A stretch of DNA of 64,000 nt. Origin: Lepeophtheirus salmonis (lineage: Eukaryota > Arthropoda > Copepoda > Siphonostomatoida > Caligidae). The translations under genes were made by a program, and so were the position numbers. Shown here in pieces: positions 1-10,864 of this stretch (position 1 is its first letter; every line of letters starts with the position of its first letter). The stretch covers positions 2,108,001-2,172,000 of the forward strand of contig NC_052137.2 of NCBI RefSeq assembly GCF_016086655.4, given 5' to 3'. The notes under the pieces are model-generated. The model saw nothing but the letters and a program-made list of their open reading frames with translations, did no database searches and was not told the origin of the DNA.

Positions 1-207
1 TTTTTTGAAATTAGGTACTTTAACATTCGATTCAAGTAGACAAACATAAGTTATAATTAATAACATTATTTATTTGAATCTTTAAATTATTTGACCACTT
101 CTATTTTGGATTCCTCAATGCTTCCTCGCCCATGAGTCCCTGGAACAGGCAGGGTCACACTTGTCTATGATGCAAAAAATATCAAAATCAAGATTAAAAA
201 AATATTT

Positions 208-278
208 GACCCCGACGTGATTCGAACACGCAGCCTTCTGATCTGGAGTCAGACGCGCTACCGTTGCGCCACGGAGTC
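208..278 (-). tRNA. tRNA-Trp (anticodon CCA)
   Basis: The reverse complement folds as a 71-nt cloverleaf. The acceptor stem is GACTCCG/CGGGGTC, the anticodon arm is TCTGA-CTCCAGA-TCAGA, and the T arm carries the TTCGAAT loop. The CCA at the anticodon position reads tryptophan codon UGG. The A-box-like GTGGCGCAACGG and B-box GTTCGAATC needed for polymerase III are present. A T-run follows the gene in its own direction (positions 195-205), as expected of a pol III terminator. It is identical over all 71 bases to the copy at 6036-6106, so both are probably functional or recently duplicated. Confidence 0.95.
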
Positions 279-1299
279 TATTGATTAATTGGTTTTTTTA
301 TTTATATATTCAATAGTTAGTAATTTCATAATGTTTCTTTTTCCATTCTTCTTGATATTTGATTTAAAACGACGCGTAGACAGACATTTAGGTAAATTAA
401 AGTTATGAGTATATAAATCTTTTTCATATATGAAGTAAAAAGCTTTAACCCCTTTTAAAAATATATATGTACACAATACTCAAACCAAAATGTATATTTA
501 TTTAAATTGTAAACTTAGACAAAAATTGTTCAACCTTCTTTAAATATTTATCAATAATCATAAATATATCAAAATTGAGAATCAATAAAATTAAAGATAA
601 TAAATTAAACTTATTTAAAATTGCACAAAAAAAGCTTTCATACAAACAGCATTTTTCTTGATTTTAATTGCATAACTTTATTTTCAATTGATTCTGGATC
701 TTTAGTTATAAACGACAACATGTCTGGCACTTTTAATTTCTTTATTTAAGGCTTCTGCAGCTTCTTCAGAATATAGGCCAATGGAAAAAACAGGAGTCTC
801 AATCACCTTTTTTAAATGAATAAAGACTTTATCGATAAAGGGAGGCATCATGTACCAATTATATAGATTGACATAAATTTCCGCCGTTTTGATAATGTCA
901 TCATGAAATTTATCCACATTAATAGGATTGTTTAAGGTAAACTAAAGTAATTTAAGCAAACTTTGAGGAATTTTGAAAGGCTCTTCCTGCAGTGTTGCCA
1001 TCATTACCAGTTCCACTTCCCACTCTAGGTTGATCTAAAATAAAGCTTTAATTATTTTTTTTAATAAATATTCTTGAATTTCTTTTAGCAGGGCAATCTT
1101 TTTCTTCCTTGGTCCTTGCACTCCCCTTTTTTATCTCCATTTTATATCCTGAATGGAGGAAAAATTCCAGAATCCAACAATGCAGGACAGAAATCCCAGA
1201 CTTTATTGCTTTAATATTTGTTGATTTCTGTATTACTTTATTTAGATGATTCATTTCAGAAGGTTTTGCTCCACATATATTACATGATTGTGTGGACTT

Positions 1300-1335
1300 T
1301 GTATCAGTAAGGACATTAATGTCCTTACTGATACA
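1300..1335. repeat. 36-bp perfect palindrome
   Basis: The half-site TGTATCAGTAAGGACATT is followed directly by its exact reverse complement with no spacer. It lies inside the RAG1-like remnant, so it may be a small fold-back duplication of coding sequence. Confidence 0.95.
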
Positions 1336-1371
1336 TCCAACATAGTGATTTAAGGTTATTTTGTATTTTGA

Positions 1372-1453
1372 ATGTGATCTCCTTCCCTACAAAAATAATA
1401 GGATAATAAGTAAAGTCTATACTTTCTAAACAGCAGTTAATTTGGTGTATACC
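1372..1453 (-). other. Intron-like segment within the RAG1-like remnant
   Basis: On the minus strand the segment starts CAG|GTATAC and ends TATTATTTTTGTAG|GG. It is about 80 bp and AT-rich, the size of the short introns in the paladin-like gene of this window. It sits between two blocks of transposase-like coding sequence. Either the element carries introns or the match is chance. Confidence 0.35.
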
Positions 1454-1989
1454 TGTCTAGAAAGTTCTGATGTTTCATTTGAATATTGTAAGCATATAGG
1501 CCTGCACTAAAATTTGCTTGATGGGACAGGATTTTTCCACGCTATTATTTTCATTTGATGAAGTTAAGTCAAGTATTTCGTATTTAGAAGACTCTATTAT
1601 TCTTGTAGCAGTATAAGTTAAAATACTTTTAAGGGAACATTCTATATTAATTTCACTAATTACAATTTCATCAGGATAACCATCTTTTCTGGCTTGTACA
1701 ATTTTATTAAATGAAGGGAAAATATTCACATTGTGTACGCATTTGATTGTATTTTTTTATACGCATTTTGTGACAAGGCCATTTGTATTGATAAAGCTAA
1801 AACTTCATTAATATTATATGTAATTGGAGAATCAAATGTCATTATTTGTCTAATTTTTGTTGATCTTGTTGGAGATGCAATAGACTGCTTCATTATGAAG
1901 GCAAAATCTTTTTTTAGTAGGGTTATTTTTGACAGAACGGGGAGGAGTCATAGCTAAATAATTTTCATCTTCTTTTGGACTTAATTAAC

Positions 1990-2620
1990 AAATCATCCCA
2001 TTGCAAAGTGGGATGACCATTTCTCTTTATATAATTATCTGTACAATTACCGTGGCCTCCAGGGTTTCAAATAATTGTTAAAATTACATTTCCATTCAAC
2101 CCTTCACTCTTACATGTTTCCATTCTGTCATAGTGACGGCTATACTCATTTTACTCCCAGTTTATACCAATGACAGTAATTGATTTAAGTTTTATTTTCT
2201 ATTGTTGTCAATAATCAAATTGATATCTATATTATTAGATTTAATATTTAATTAAATAGTATAGATTGTAAATTATTGATATTAATGCCATATTTCTTTA
2301 CTATACATACTCAATAAGAGAAGTCTAGGAAGCTTAATTTCTATAATTGTGAGATTTATATATTATTTATAATTACACGCTTGGATAAATTATAAAGAAG
2401 GTATAGCAAGTAATCACAATAATGAATCACTGATCTGTCATTGCTTGCAATGTGACGTAGCATACATTGATTGGCTGGAGGAGTAGAACATGTTAAAGCT
2501 TGCAGGACACTCCCAAGCAAAATGGTTATTTCGGAAATGTGCACAAATATGAACAAGTTTTAAAAAAAATAATTATACTCTTCATTAAGGATGTATCAAC
2601 CTACCCTAATTGAGTTTTTT
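1990..2620. other. AT-rich spacer
   Basis: No coding frame, RNA gene or terminal repeat was recognised. Short open frames here have no recognisable motifs. Confidence 0.4.
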
Positions 2621-2626
2621 TTGTGG

Positions 2627-3487
2627 GTGATTCAAAACGAGCGATTTTTGGATTGTAGAAATAAAATACATAAAATTTTATATTATGCTCAAAACTTTAT
2701 TATGAACCGAAAAAACAATCCTTACAATTATATCTAGAAAATAATCCCCTTCATATGTTGGCCTCAACTGTCCTTTAAATGGTTCATTCTTTCGCGCCAA
2801 TTTTCGACTAAGCGTTCGAGCATTGTGACCAGAGTCTCACGAATAACTCGCTCAATATTTGCTTCCAATGCTTCAATCGTCGCTGGTTTATTCACATAGA
2901 CTTTTGCTTTTACGTATCCCCAAAGAAAAAAGTCCAAAGGTGTGATATCACACGATCTTGGTGGCAAATTCACCGGGCCAAAACGTGAAATTAATTGCTC
3001 ACCAAAATGATGTCCCAATAAGTCCATTGTTACGCGCGCTGTGTGGCAAGTGGCACCGCTTGTTGGAACCTAATATCGTGGAGACCATGTGCTTCAATTT
3101 GAGGTACCAAAAAGTCTGTTACCATGGCGCGATAACGTTCGCTGTTGACGGTAACATTTTCTATGCTGCGAGCTGTACGTGGCCTACCAGACAACGGGAC
3201 ATCCCAGCAAGTTGCTGCCCCTTCAAATTTTTCGATTATTCTGCGAATTGTGGATTCTGAAGGTCGATTATGTGGACTATGAGTTGGGCGTAATTTGCGA
3301 AAAACTTCTTTTACAGAACGCTGATTTTCATTGTACAATTGAACAATTTGTACATGTTTTTGTGGCGTATATCTTTCCATGAAGAATTGTAAAACAATAC
3401 CGAGTAAAAATGACGTATGAATTTAACAGAACTCGCGCGCGCCTGTCAAAAAATCCCTACTGGAAAAAACCGCTCGTTTTGAATCAC
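2627..3487 (-). mobile_element. Tc1/mariner-superfamily element, internally deleted
   Basis: The ends are a 17-bp perfect inverted repeat: GTGATTCAAAACGAGCG at 2627-2643 and its reverse complement at 3471-3487. On the minus strand an N-terminal frame (3030-3380) opens MERYTPQKHVQIVQLYNENQ and contains the helix-turn-helix segment HNRPSESTIRRIIEKF. It then jumps from PRTARSIENV straight to TVNSERYRAM, so the part holding the first catalytic acid is missing. A second frame (2764-3027) carries the C-terminus with SRFGPVNLPPRSCDITPLDFFLWGY, which holds the third-acid region. A frame break separates the two. A full transposase of this type is about 340 residues, and only about 200 remain. It is non-autonomous. 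No clear TA duplication was seen. Confidence 0.9.
2764..3380 (-). pseudogene. Truncated Tc1/mariner transposase
   Basis: This is the coding part of the element at 2627-3487, in two pieces: 3030-3380 (116 codons, N-terminal helix-turn-helix plus a short core piece) and 2764-3027 (87 codons, C-terminal third-acid region). The gap between SIENV and TVNSERYRAM removes the SDE-type first-acid motif. The QD-type second-acid region is garbled near the break. It cannot encode an active enzyme but could still be mobilised in trans through the intact inverted repeats. Confidence 0.85.
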
Positions 3488-3489
3488 TC

Positions 3490-4516
3490 TTTATAAATAA
3501 TTTTATGTATTGAAATCATAAAAAAAGGAAAATTTTCAAAACACAATTTTTTTAATATATAATATAACAATATAAAAAATACAAAAAATTACTGTAAAAA
3601 AGATACACTTTACTAATGAATTGATATATTTTTATTTAATAATTTAACTCCATTATAGTGTGTATATTATTGGTATATTCTCATTCGTTCGATATGCTTA
3701 CGAAATAAGTTAAAAAAACTCCCATATAACTGTTCATTAAATTGTTTTTTAATTTATGAACAACAAAATAAAGACACATATTAATGAGATGTATACAAAA
3801 AAAAACCTAATTCAACAATATTAATATTTAGGGGTTTCGGCCTTTTTTCTGTCAAATGACGACAAACGAATCCAGTTGGGTGAGTTTTACTTCTAAGTGG
3901 TGCTATACTATGTCCTCCACCACTCTAAACATGGTTTCAACGAGTAATTGATTTGAGACTAGAGTAATATTTTTTTCTAAAAAAAGGTTCTTTTGTATGA
4001 AAGTAAAAATGCTCTTTTCTAAAAAAAAGGCATCAAATTATCACTTGTGAAAAGCTCAAGGTGACATGGTTCCATGTCTGGTATTTCAAAATTATTTTTG
4101 AATATTGTTTTTATGTGTATACTGGAAGTAATGAACTTCAAAACTTTTACAAAAATATATTTTCATAACCGGAATGTATGTTTATTTGAGTATTCAATAA
4201 TAGACTATGATCTCCACTATGACTTAGTGGAGATTACCAAACACCATTAAAACATTTTTTCCATGATAAAAACTTAAACAAAATTGAAACTCACCCTTAT
4301 TTGAAGGGTCAACCATGTCGGAGATTCTCAATGTCAATTACAGAGCTATCAATAATCAAGATAACATCAAAATATTTAACAAAAAGATGCATCCATAACT
4401 AGGATCAATGTAAATCTGAATGGTCAACTATTTGTGAGAGATAATCCAATCTCGTTTTTAGATTTATCAAACATCAAGAAAATATTAAAATCAAAAGCAA
4501 TGCAATATTCATCTAT
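3490..4516. other. Non-coding spacer with degraded copies of tRNA-cluster flank
   Basis: No gene was seen. Around 4310-4480 two short stretches (GGGTCAACCATG... and CTGAATGGTCAACT...) resemble the sequence just left of the tRNA at 6036. They suggest repeated duplication of the tRNA neighbourhood. Confidence 0.4.
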
Positions 4517-4587
4517 GACCCCGACGTGATTCGAACTTGCAGCCTTTTGATCAGGAGTCAGACGCGCTATCATTGCGCCACGGAGTC
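4517..4587 (-). pseudogene. tRNA-Trp-derived pseudogene (anticodon now CCT)
   Basis: It aligns end to end with the two intact tRNA-Trp genes but carries scattered substitutions. The anticodon loop reads CTCCTGA, so the anticodon would be CCT (Arg AGG) rather than CCA. The anticodon stem TCTGA/TCAAA has a C-A mismatch. The T stem GCAAG/CACGT has two unpaired positions. No T-run follows in the transcribed direction, unlike both intact copies. A decayed copy is more likely than a working recoded tRNA. Confidence 0.85.
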
Positions 4588-4589
4588 AA

Positions 4590-6030
4590 ACTTTATTAGT
4601 ACTTTAAAAATAGACAATCATAACCTTTTTTAGAAAAAGTCCTTTGATAAAATATAAACACCATTTATTACAAAACGTAGTTTGAGAAAATATTATTTTT
4701 TTAAAAGGTACTTTGAAAACTATAAAAGTGGCTCTTATCTTATTTTCTAAAAAATTATTTTAAAAAAAGTCTAAATTTCTTTAAAAACTCAAATTAAAAA
4801 AAAGGGGAGGGCCCACAAATTTATCTTTGCCTCAGGCCAAACTCTCAATGATTTCGATGACCTTCCCTGCAATTGTAAGTCAATAGATGTAAAAACAATT
4901 CTTTTACCTTGTTGAAAATATAGAATAGTTACTTTTGATAAGTGTTCAGTAGTAAGAAAAATTACATATTATGTCGTTTGCAAACAATGCCAATGAATAT
5001 ACTTATATGTAAATAACTATAATTATATTTTATTGTTTTTTATATATATTTATAGATTATCTTATAAAAAAAAAAATCAGACTTTTATTCACATGTAATA
5101 AGCTAAGTATCATTTTTGACACCTTGGCCATTCAAGGTATAACACATTTCTGGCCATCCTAGTGTTTAGGGATTAATTCATGGATATGAGTTTCCGATTT
5201 GCAGTGGAGTAGGAGTCGAGTCCTTCTTAACGTGATATTTTTAAATGGTGTGGTTAGAGGCTGAGAGTTATTCCTCTTCCCCGATATAATTCCGACGGCA
5301 TCTGTGTAGATATTGCTCAAAAATAAATTCATACCTGAAATGTGTTTCCAATTTGGTTGTTAATCAAGTCGTATGAAAACTTAGATGGGGATCCCAAATC
5401 CTGTCGATGTCTCTACAAAATAAATGACTGAATGAGGGAGACTATGGAGAGTTTTGCCTATAACCCTACCGTATGAAGATATGAGGGTCCTCACTCTTTA
5501 ATGGAATCCACTTCCCAATAAATGAATTGTGTTTCATGGCTGGGAATTGGGAGTTAAATTTGACTTATTGAATCCCTCTTTTGTAGGAGGACTATGAAGA
5601 AGAATCTCATCCTCATTTCAAGGTGAAATGATGATAGATGAATCGCCTAAGCTTTCCAGTCTTCGCACGTGTAATCTTCTCATGTATTTGTGGCTAAGAA
5701 TAACAATATACGAGTTTCCAAGATCCAACAATAAAAATACAGAATTCCATCAGTAAAATCTAACCTCACAAGAATAAAACATGTTAATGAGAATGCAGCT
5801 GTCTGCAGATTTTTTTCTGTCTCTAGTTTTTTTCTTCTAGGAGTCTTTGTATTTTGACAGTAAAATGGTAATTGAGTTCTTAGCCTATACTGAAATCCCT
5901 TTTGAGTTTGTCCATTTGTTTCATATATGAAGTAATTAGCTTCAAAAACCAAAATTGGAGGTTTGTTAATTTGAATGGTCAACCAGGATGGAGATTATTT
6001 AACCTCATTTAAGGATTCATCAAAAAAAAA
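4590..6030. other. Non-coding spacer between tRNA copies
   Basis: No convincing gene. One exon-like stretch near 5585-5625 (TTTTGTAG, a short open frame with acidic residues, then AAG|GTGAAA) lacks partners. The open frame at 5680-5982 (minus) has no recognisable motif. Confidence 0.35.
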
Positions 6031-6035
6031 TTATT

Positions 6036-6106
6036 GACCCCGACGTGATTCGAACACGCAGCCTTCTGATCTGGAGTCAGACGCGCTACCGTTGCGCCAC
6101 GGAGTC
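6036..6106 (-). tRNA. tRNA-Trp (anticodon CCA), second identical copy
   Basis: It is identical base for base to 208-278 over 71 nt, with the same cloverleaf, CCA anticodon and internal A and B boxes. A nine-T run lies just past its 3' end (T-run read from 6022-6030 on the minus strand), a good polymerase III terminator. The upstream TTTCATATATGAAGTAA motif near 5918 is shared with the flank of the broken copy at 6340, so these two copies come from a segmental duplication. Confidence 0.95.
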
Positions 6107-6339
6107 ATACTTGATAGTGAGGAATTGTATTTTAAACAAAATAATTTTATTCAAATTAAAGTTTTCTAAACTCTTGCATAATTTTTTAATTAATCCAGTT
6201 TAGAAGCGAAAACTCAATCGACATTTTTCGTAGATACAACATATCTTTTAAGATTTGATATCAGTTTCATATATGAAGTAATGATAGTGATATTAAAGAT
6301 ATAAAAATAAAGATTAAAAACAATTAAAATAAATTATTT

Positions 6340-6401
6340 GACTCTTACGTGATTCAAACACGCATTTCGAGTCAGACACACTACTATTGTGCAACGGAGG
6401 C
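6340..6401 (-). pseudogene. tRNA-Trp pseudogene lacking the anticodon arm
   Basis: The sequence matches the tRNA-Trp ends and T arm (GACTCTTACGTGATTCAAACACGCA on the plus strand, then GAGTCAGACACACTACTATTGTGCAACGGAGGC). About 10 nt covering the anticodon stem and loop are missing, and several stem positions have changed. It cannot function as a tRNA. It shares left-flank sequence with the copy at 6036. Confidence 0.85.
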
Positions 6402-6879
6402 ATGGAACATACAAATTCAACCTTTCTAAATTCTTGACTGAAGAATGTTATTTTTTTAAATTGATCTGAATATTTGGTTAGAATTGACACTTACATGTAC
6501 ATATTATTAATAAACGTAAATCTGCTTTCAAAGTAAAACGTAAATAATCCAACATTTTCCACTGACGTAACATTTTTCCTGACAACAATAGTTTATGAAT
6601 AAAAGTCATCAAATTAAATATTGACAAGGCTTAGAAAAGTACATATAAAAGAAAGCTTGATCTTTTTTGAAAAAATCTCATAAAAAAAGAATAGTAAACA
6701 TTCCTTTCTAAAATTAAAATGAATACAATTTATTAAGAAAGGAGGCTATATTTACCCATAAAGGACCCTAGAAAAAAAACAATGTGAATATTTATGTAAA
6801 AGTTAAAACTACAAATCCTTTTTTTGGCACCCACAGAATAACAAAGCCCAATTGAATGACATGCATAGACACCTTTTTA

Positions 6880-7340
6880 TGTAATTAATTTTGTCCTTTC
6901 TCAACTCAAAACGTTACATGTCCCTTGCCTATATTTTGAAGATACTTAACCCATTAATGACAATTGTCAACTTTAGTTGCCAACACAAAAACCAGTTAGA
7001 ATTATTTTCATCAAAATAGAATGTGGATTACATTTGTATTCTTAGACAACAAATTATCATCAATTTCTATCAAAAAGTAATTCATATTAACCCTTTGGAT
7101 GCGTTGCAAATTACACTCTGAAAGTAGCCACAATAGATTGTCATAATATAAGAATAATAATTAGATAGGTTTTATTATTAAGAGTACTAGGAGCAATATA
7201 AGTCTCTTAAATCAAATAAAGAACCTAAACTATTGCTACAATTAATTAGTATATTCACTGGGCTTTATGAAAGGCTCCCATTAAAAAATCTATATTTCCC
7301 TACCCACAAAATTTGCTTACATTACGTCATAAATAATTGT
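6880..7340 (+). repeat. Dispersed GGCCCGTCAACACAAAA-family repeat
   Basis: A diverged copy of a non-coding family seen repeatedly in this window. The shared order of motifs is GCCAACACAAAAA, TGTGGATTACATTTGTATTCTTA, ATTATCATCAATTTCTAT, a block with AAAGTAGCCACAAT, AGCAATATAAGTCTCTTAAATCAAATAAAG, and CTAAACTATTGCTA. Other copies lie at 24890-25240, 48175-48700, 48955-49400, 56660-57950, 59240-59630 and 60121-60420. No coding potential is visible. Confidence 0.75.
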
Positions 7341-7884
7341 GTTTATCGATAAATATAAATAAATAAATATAAATCTTAAAAAATATTTTCTTTTTTCATA
7401 ATCAGAACAAAATAGATATTCCAAGCCTATGCTTAATTGTATTTAAAATGCTAATATAGTTTTTATTTATTTATTTTATTTCATTAATTGACCACAGACA
7501 AATAAAGTTATATTTTACAAATTGAGAATTGATATACATATATGTACAATAAAACATTCTTATTATATACACATTTTATCTTATAGTTTATATAAATTCA
7601 ATAGTAATATCCACAAATTTTATGGAAATTCTGATATTATTACAAAATTTATCACAGATAAAGGAAGAAACATATTATAGTTTCTTTATATATTCATCAC
7701 TCCCCTGTCAAGCATGGAAGGGGATGCCTTCATGGCGTAGATGCAGAATTGAATTTTCAGGATCACTGCGTGATGATATATTTTGTTACTGGAAGCTAGT
7801 GTGAAAAAGTTCTTTCATTTTTTTGACTAAAATATATTTGTTCATTAGAGCAATATTTGCAGCTTGAGGGGACTGGGGACCAAT

Positions 7885-8425
7885 TTTTTTTGCCGATGTG
7901 CAATTAGCCGAATGCTCTTTTCCGAACTGACATTTCATCGATGGACCGTTTGGGGGAAATCATATATTTGTATATTTTAATTCAATTTAAAACGGTGATA
8001 ATATAAATAGGTCTTCTGACACATTATGTATTCCTGTTTAAAACACTCAACACTTAGATAACAAAGTGGAAATCAATGTTCTTACTTACCAATATGAATA
8101 ATCCATCATGTACAAAGATAATTAATTGATAACAGAGAAGTAGTTAGTACTTCTTTCATTTGAGTTGCTTTCGTGTACATTATAATTAAATTTATTTAAA
8201 GTACTACAATAATTATATAATGATACTTAATGAATGTAATTAATGAAGAAATATTCATTTATTTATATTATATAACATATGAGCAATACATATATATGTA
8301 TATGATTATATCATTTTAAAGTGGATTAAAATATACAATCACATATATCAATTTTCGGACAAATTTCCAAAATAGTCCTTTAGCAAAATGTCAGTTCAGC
8401 AAATTGTCCATCAGAAAAAATGTTT
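7885..8425. mobile_element. Possible miniature element with long inverted ends
   Basis: The left part (about 7885-7970, with TTCCGAACTGACATTT and GGACCGTTTGGGGGAAA) and the right part (about 8350-8425, reverse complement GCTGAACTGACATTT and GGACTATTTTGGAAATTTG) are inverted, diverged copies of each other. They bracket about 400 bp of AT-rich sequence. No transposase. Exact ends and a target duplication could not be fixed. Confidence 0.5.
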
Positions 8426-8845
8426 TGGATCAGTTATCCTAGATCCATATATCTTAATGTTCTGTCAAAAAGATCCATCCATATCATCAATAAATCAGAA
8501 CACCCGAGCCACTCTTTTAAAACTCATAACTCAGAGAATAACGTATTTTTACCCTACGAGGTTTTGTGTCGATTCACATTTCCAGTTGCTAAGATATTAG
8601 GTGTTAAAACAGTTTTCCTTCTAGAAAAGAGAGGGAAGACAAATGAAACCTACATAGTGAATGATTTCTTTCGGCAGATTAAATTACTTACGAGTGTATG
8701 TATATATAAAGTTTTTTGTTTTTAAAAGGTAGGCCTAGTTCAGCTGTTATATGGAATTGTCTTCAGTTTTATTGAAGAAAGTCGATATAACAGGTTGATG
8801 AAGTAATTAAATGGAGTTTATAAACTCCATTGTTTACCTATTTAT

Positions 8846-9356
8846 TAGTGTTGGGGTTCGGTCTGGGAATCTAATAATGGTTTGAGACCATTATATTTTT
8901 AAAAGTTCGGTGTCGACCTGTTCAAAAGAAAATTTCGATCTAGATCGGTTCATGGGGAAAAATTTGGTCTAGTTTGGTCCCCGATTTTAAAGATAAATTA
9001 TTTATAACATGACATCATAAGTTTTTCGAGTACAATGACGTTATACGAAGTTTAAACAGAGATAGCTCGGATTTCGCCGTCTCTTATATGTATACAGTAT
9101 TTGTTCTAGAATGTATTGTTCACTTTTGACATTTTTTTTTGAAAAAATTAATGACGGTTCATCTAGAACAAAATGGTCTCTCATAATATATGAGACCTAC
9201 AAAAATCGGTACATCAATTGAGACCGAATCAAATCAGTGTACAATGTGAGAAAGAAAAAAATCCGTCCATGGTCTGAGCCGAAAAATCTGTCTAGAAAAA
9301 ATCACATATGACCGAACTGAAATTATTTTTTGGTGGTAGACCGAGTCTCAACACTA
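8846..9356. mobile_element. hAT-like miniature element, 511 bp
   Basis: The terminal inverted repeats are TAGTGTTGGGGTTCGGTCT and, reversed from the right end, TAGTGTTGAGACTCGGTCT (16 of 19 match). They are flanked by an 8-bp near-perfect target duplication: CTATTTAT at 8838-8845 and TTATTTAT at 9357-9364. The interior is rich in GGTCT/AGACC-type words and has no transposase. Eight-base duplications and T/CAGTG-type ends are typical of hAT elements. Related ends occur near 22030, 40430, 62853 and 63337. Confidence 0.75.
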
Positions 9357-9369
9357 TTATTTATATTTG

Positions 9370-10860
9370 AACTAATTTATTTTCTTTTTATAAATTATCA
9401 CGGGACTCTAAAAAATCAACACTCAACCTCGATAAATTTCTGTTAAAAAAATAAATTAAATAAACTCAACTCATATCAATATTGCAGCTGAACCTACTAG
9501 AACAAAATACTCTTTTGTGTATGAAGAGTATTATATACACCTCAAATGAAGTCTTTTAACGTAAAAACAATTAAAAATTAGAAGGATTTTTCCTTTTCAA
9601 ACTAAACTCATTAAATAACTTGTTTTAATTGGTTAAATTGAATGACTACAACGTGTAGTTTGAAGTAGGACTCTGATTGCTTGCTGATTTCCCCACTCGA
9701 TTTAAGCACATCTCTCTCCCTCACTTACTCTTTTCATGATGATTGTGAATATTTAAGTATTCAGTACGATGTGGTAATAATATTCCTTTCTAATCTTCTT
9801 TCCTATTTTACATTTTAAATTATTATTCAACTAAAATATCCTGATGAATCATGGGTTTGAAGAAAAAAAAATTATACGAAATGAATTTGCTGACTCCTAT
9901 AAAATAAGACTGATGTGTGATGAGATTTATTTATCATTCCTCCTCCTTCAATACCTCATCATCATTATTAAAAGGCTTTCTAATTTCACCATATTCAAAA
10001 CTATTCATCAAGACTCTGATTATTAGCAATCTTTTCATATACTTCTATATCCTCAAAGAGGGCGATCTAAAAAAGTCTGCATACAATGGAGTAAATACTT
10101 ATGATATAAGGAAGAAATAAGGACTCCTGAAGACTTGCTGCTGTTCAGGATCTAATTCCTTTACTTTTTAAGAGTCACACATATGTAGTTAATGGCATTT
10201 TTAAAAGTCCTAAGTATCACAACGGTAATAAACAATATCCTTTAAATAAATAACTGAGAAGGCGAGCTTCAGAGGTTGCGTAGATAGTGATAGACATAAG
10301 TGGAGATTGCTCCACTGAGTATTGTGAGTAGTGAGACACGATATTTGTGTTAAAAAATGTCAATATTTTAAGTCATTCACAAAAAGGATTCTGCATATTA
10401 TTTTAAAAAGTAAAAAAAAAAAAAAAAAAAAAAGGGATCGTATATTTATATAATGTGAAAGTTGAAAATTTAAATAGAAACTGCACTGCTATGTTTTACT
10501 ATTTGTGCAAATACTAAATTATGAAGGGTAGATAATAAATAGTTTTGAAAGTGTAAGCGAAGAAAAAGTTAAGATTGTATACTCAACGATGCAATGTTAT
10601 AATTCATATTTAATTATTTTTTTATTGTTCAAAAATAACACTATATTTTATAGCTTTATTAGGAGGATAAAGGACCAAAAAATGTCTTAATGTAATGCTA
10701 CCAAATCTGCATATTAATTAACAATAAATATCCACCAAATTATTCGTGAATGTAAGAAACTCATTGAATTGATTGTAGCATTTATTGTTATTCTTATAGC
10801 CATAATAGAGATATACCTACAAAAAATATTTATAGTGTAACTTATTACTCAAATAAGTAA
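9370..10860. other. AT-rich spacer without recognisable gene
   Basis: It contains small open frames without motifs and an A-run at about 10411-10433. Nothing else was seen. Confidence 0.4.
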
Positions 10861-10864
10861 TATT

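Larger units (their letters stand above)
665..1985 (-). pseudogene. RAG1/Transib-like transposase remnant
   Basis: Minus-strand frames, interrupted by stops and frame changes, read in one consistent order. First comes a segment ending around LSIQMALSQNAYKKIQSNAY (about 1760-1860), then SFNKIVQARKDGYPDE (about 1670-1720). Next is a CNICG zinc-type pair (about 1270) followed by LHCWILEFFLHSGYKMEIKK (about 1125-1185), then RVGSGTGNDGNTAGRAFQN (about 985-1035), and finally a C-terminal block with HLKKVIETPVFSIGLYSEEA and NKEIKSARHV (about 730-830). The order LHC...EIKK, NDGN-AR, then IG..SEE..E..NK..R..AR resembles the RNase-H-like core of RAG1 and Transib transposases. The SEE glutamate would match the third catalytic acid. 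The acid expected after LHC is Trp here. It is broken and probably inactive. The family assignment rests on motif recall, not on a search. Confidence 0.5.

Noticed and set aside
702..917. Stand-alone small protein gene
   Set aside because: Motifs and order with neighbouring frames show it is the C-terminal piece of the RAG1/Transib-like relic.
2958..3382. Plus-strand frames of 67 and 100 codons
   Set aside because: Antisense shadows of the transposase in the element at 2627-3487.
4517..4587. Functional tRNA-Arg(CCT)
   Set aside because: Only the anticodon base fits. The body is tRNA-Trp, two stems are mispaired and the terminator is missing.
5585..5630. Exon-like stretch TTTTGTAG ... AAG|GTGAAA
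   Set aside because: A 36-nt open stretch with acceptor and donor but no neighbouring exons in a compatible frame and no recognisable protein.
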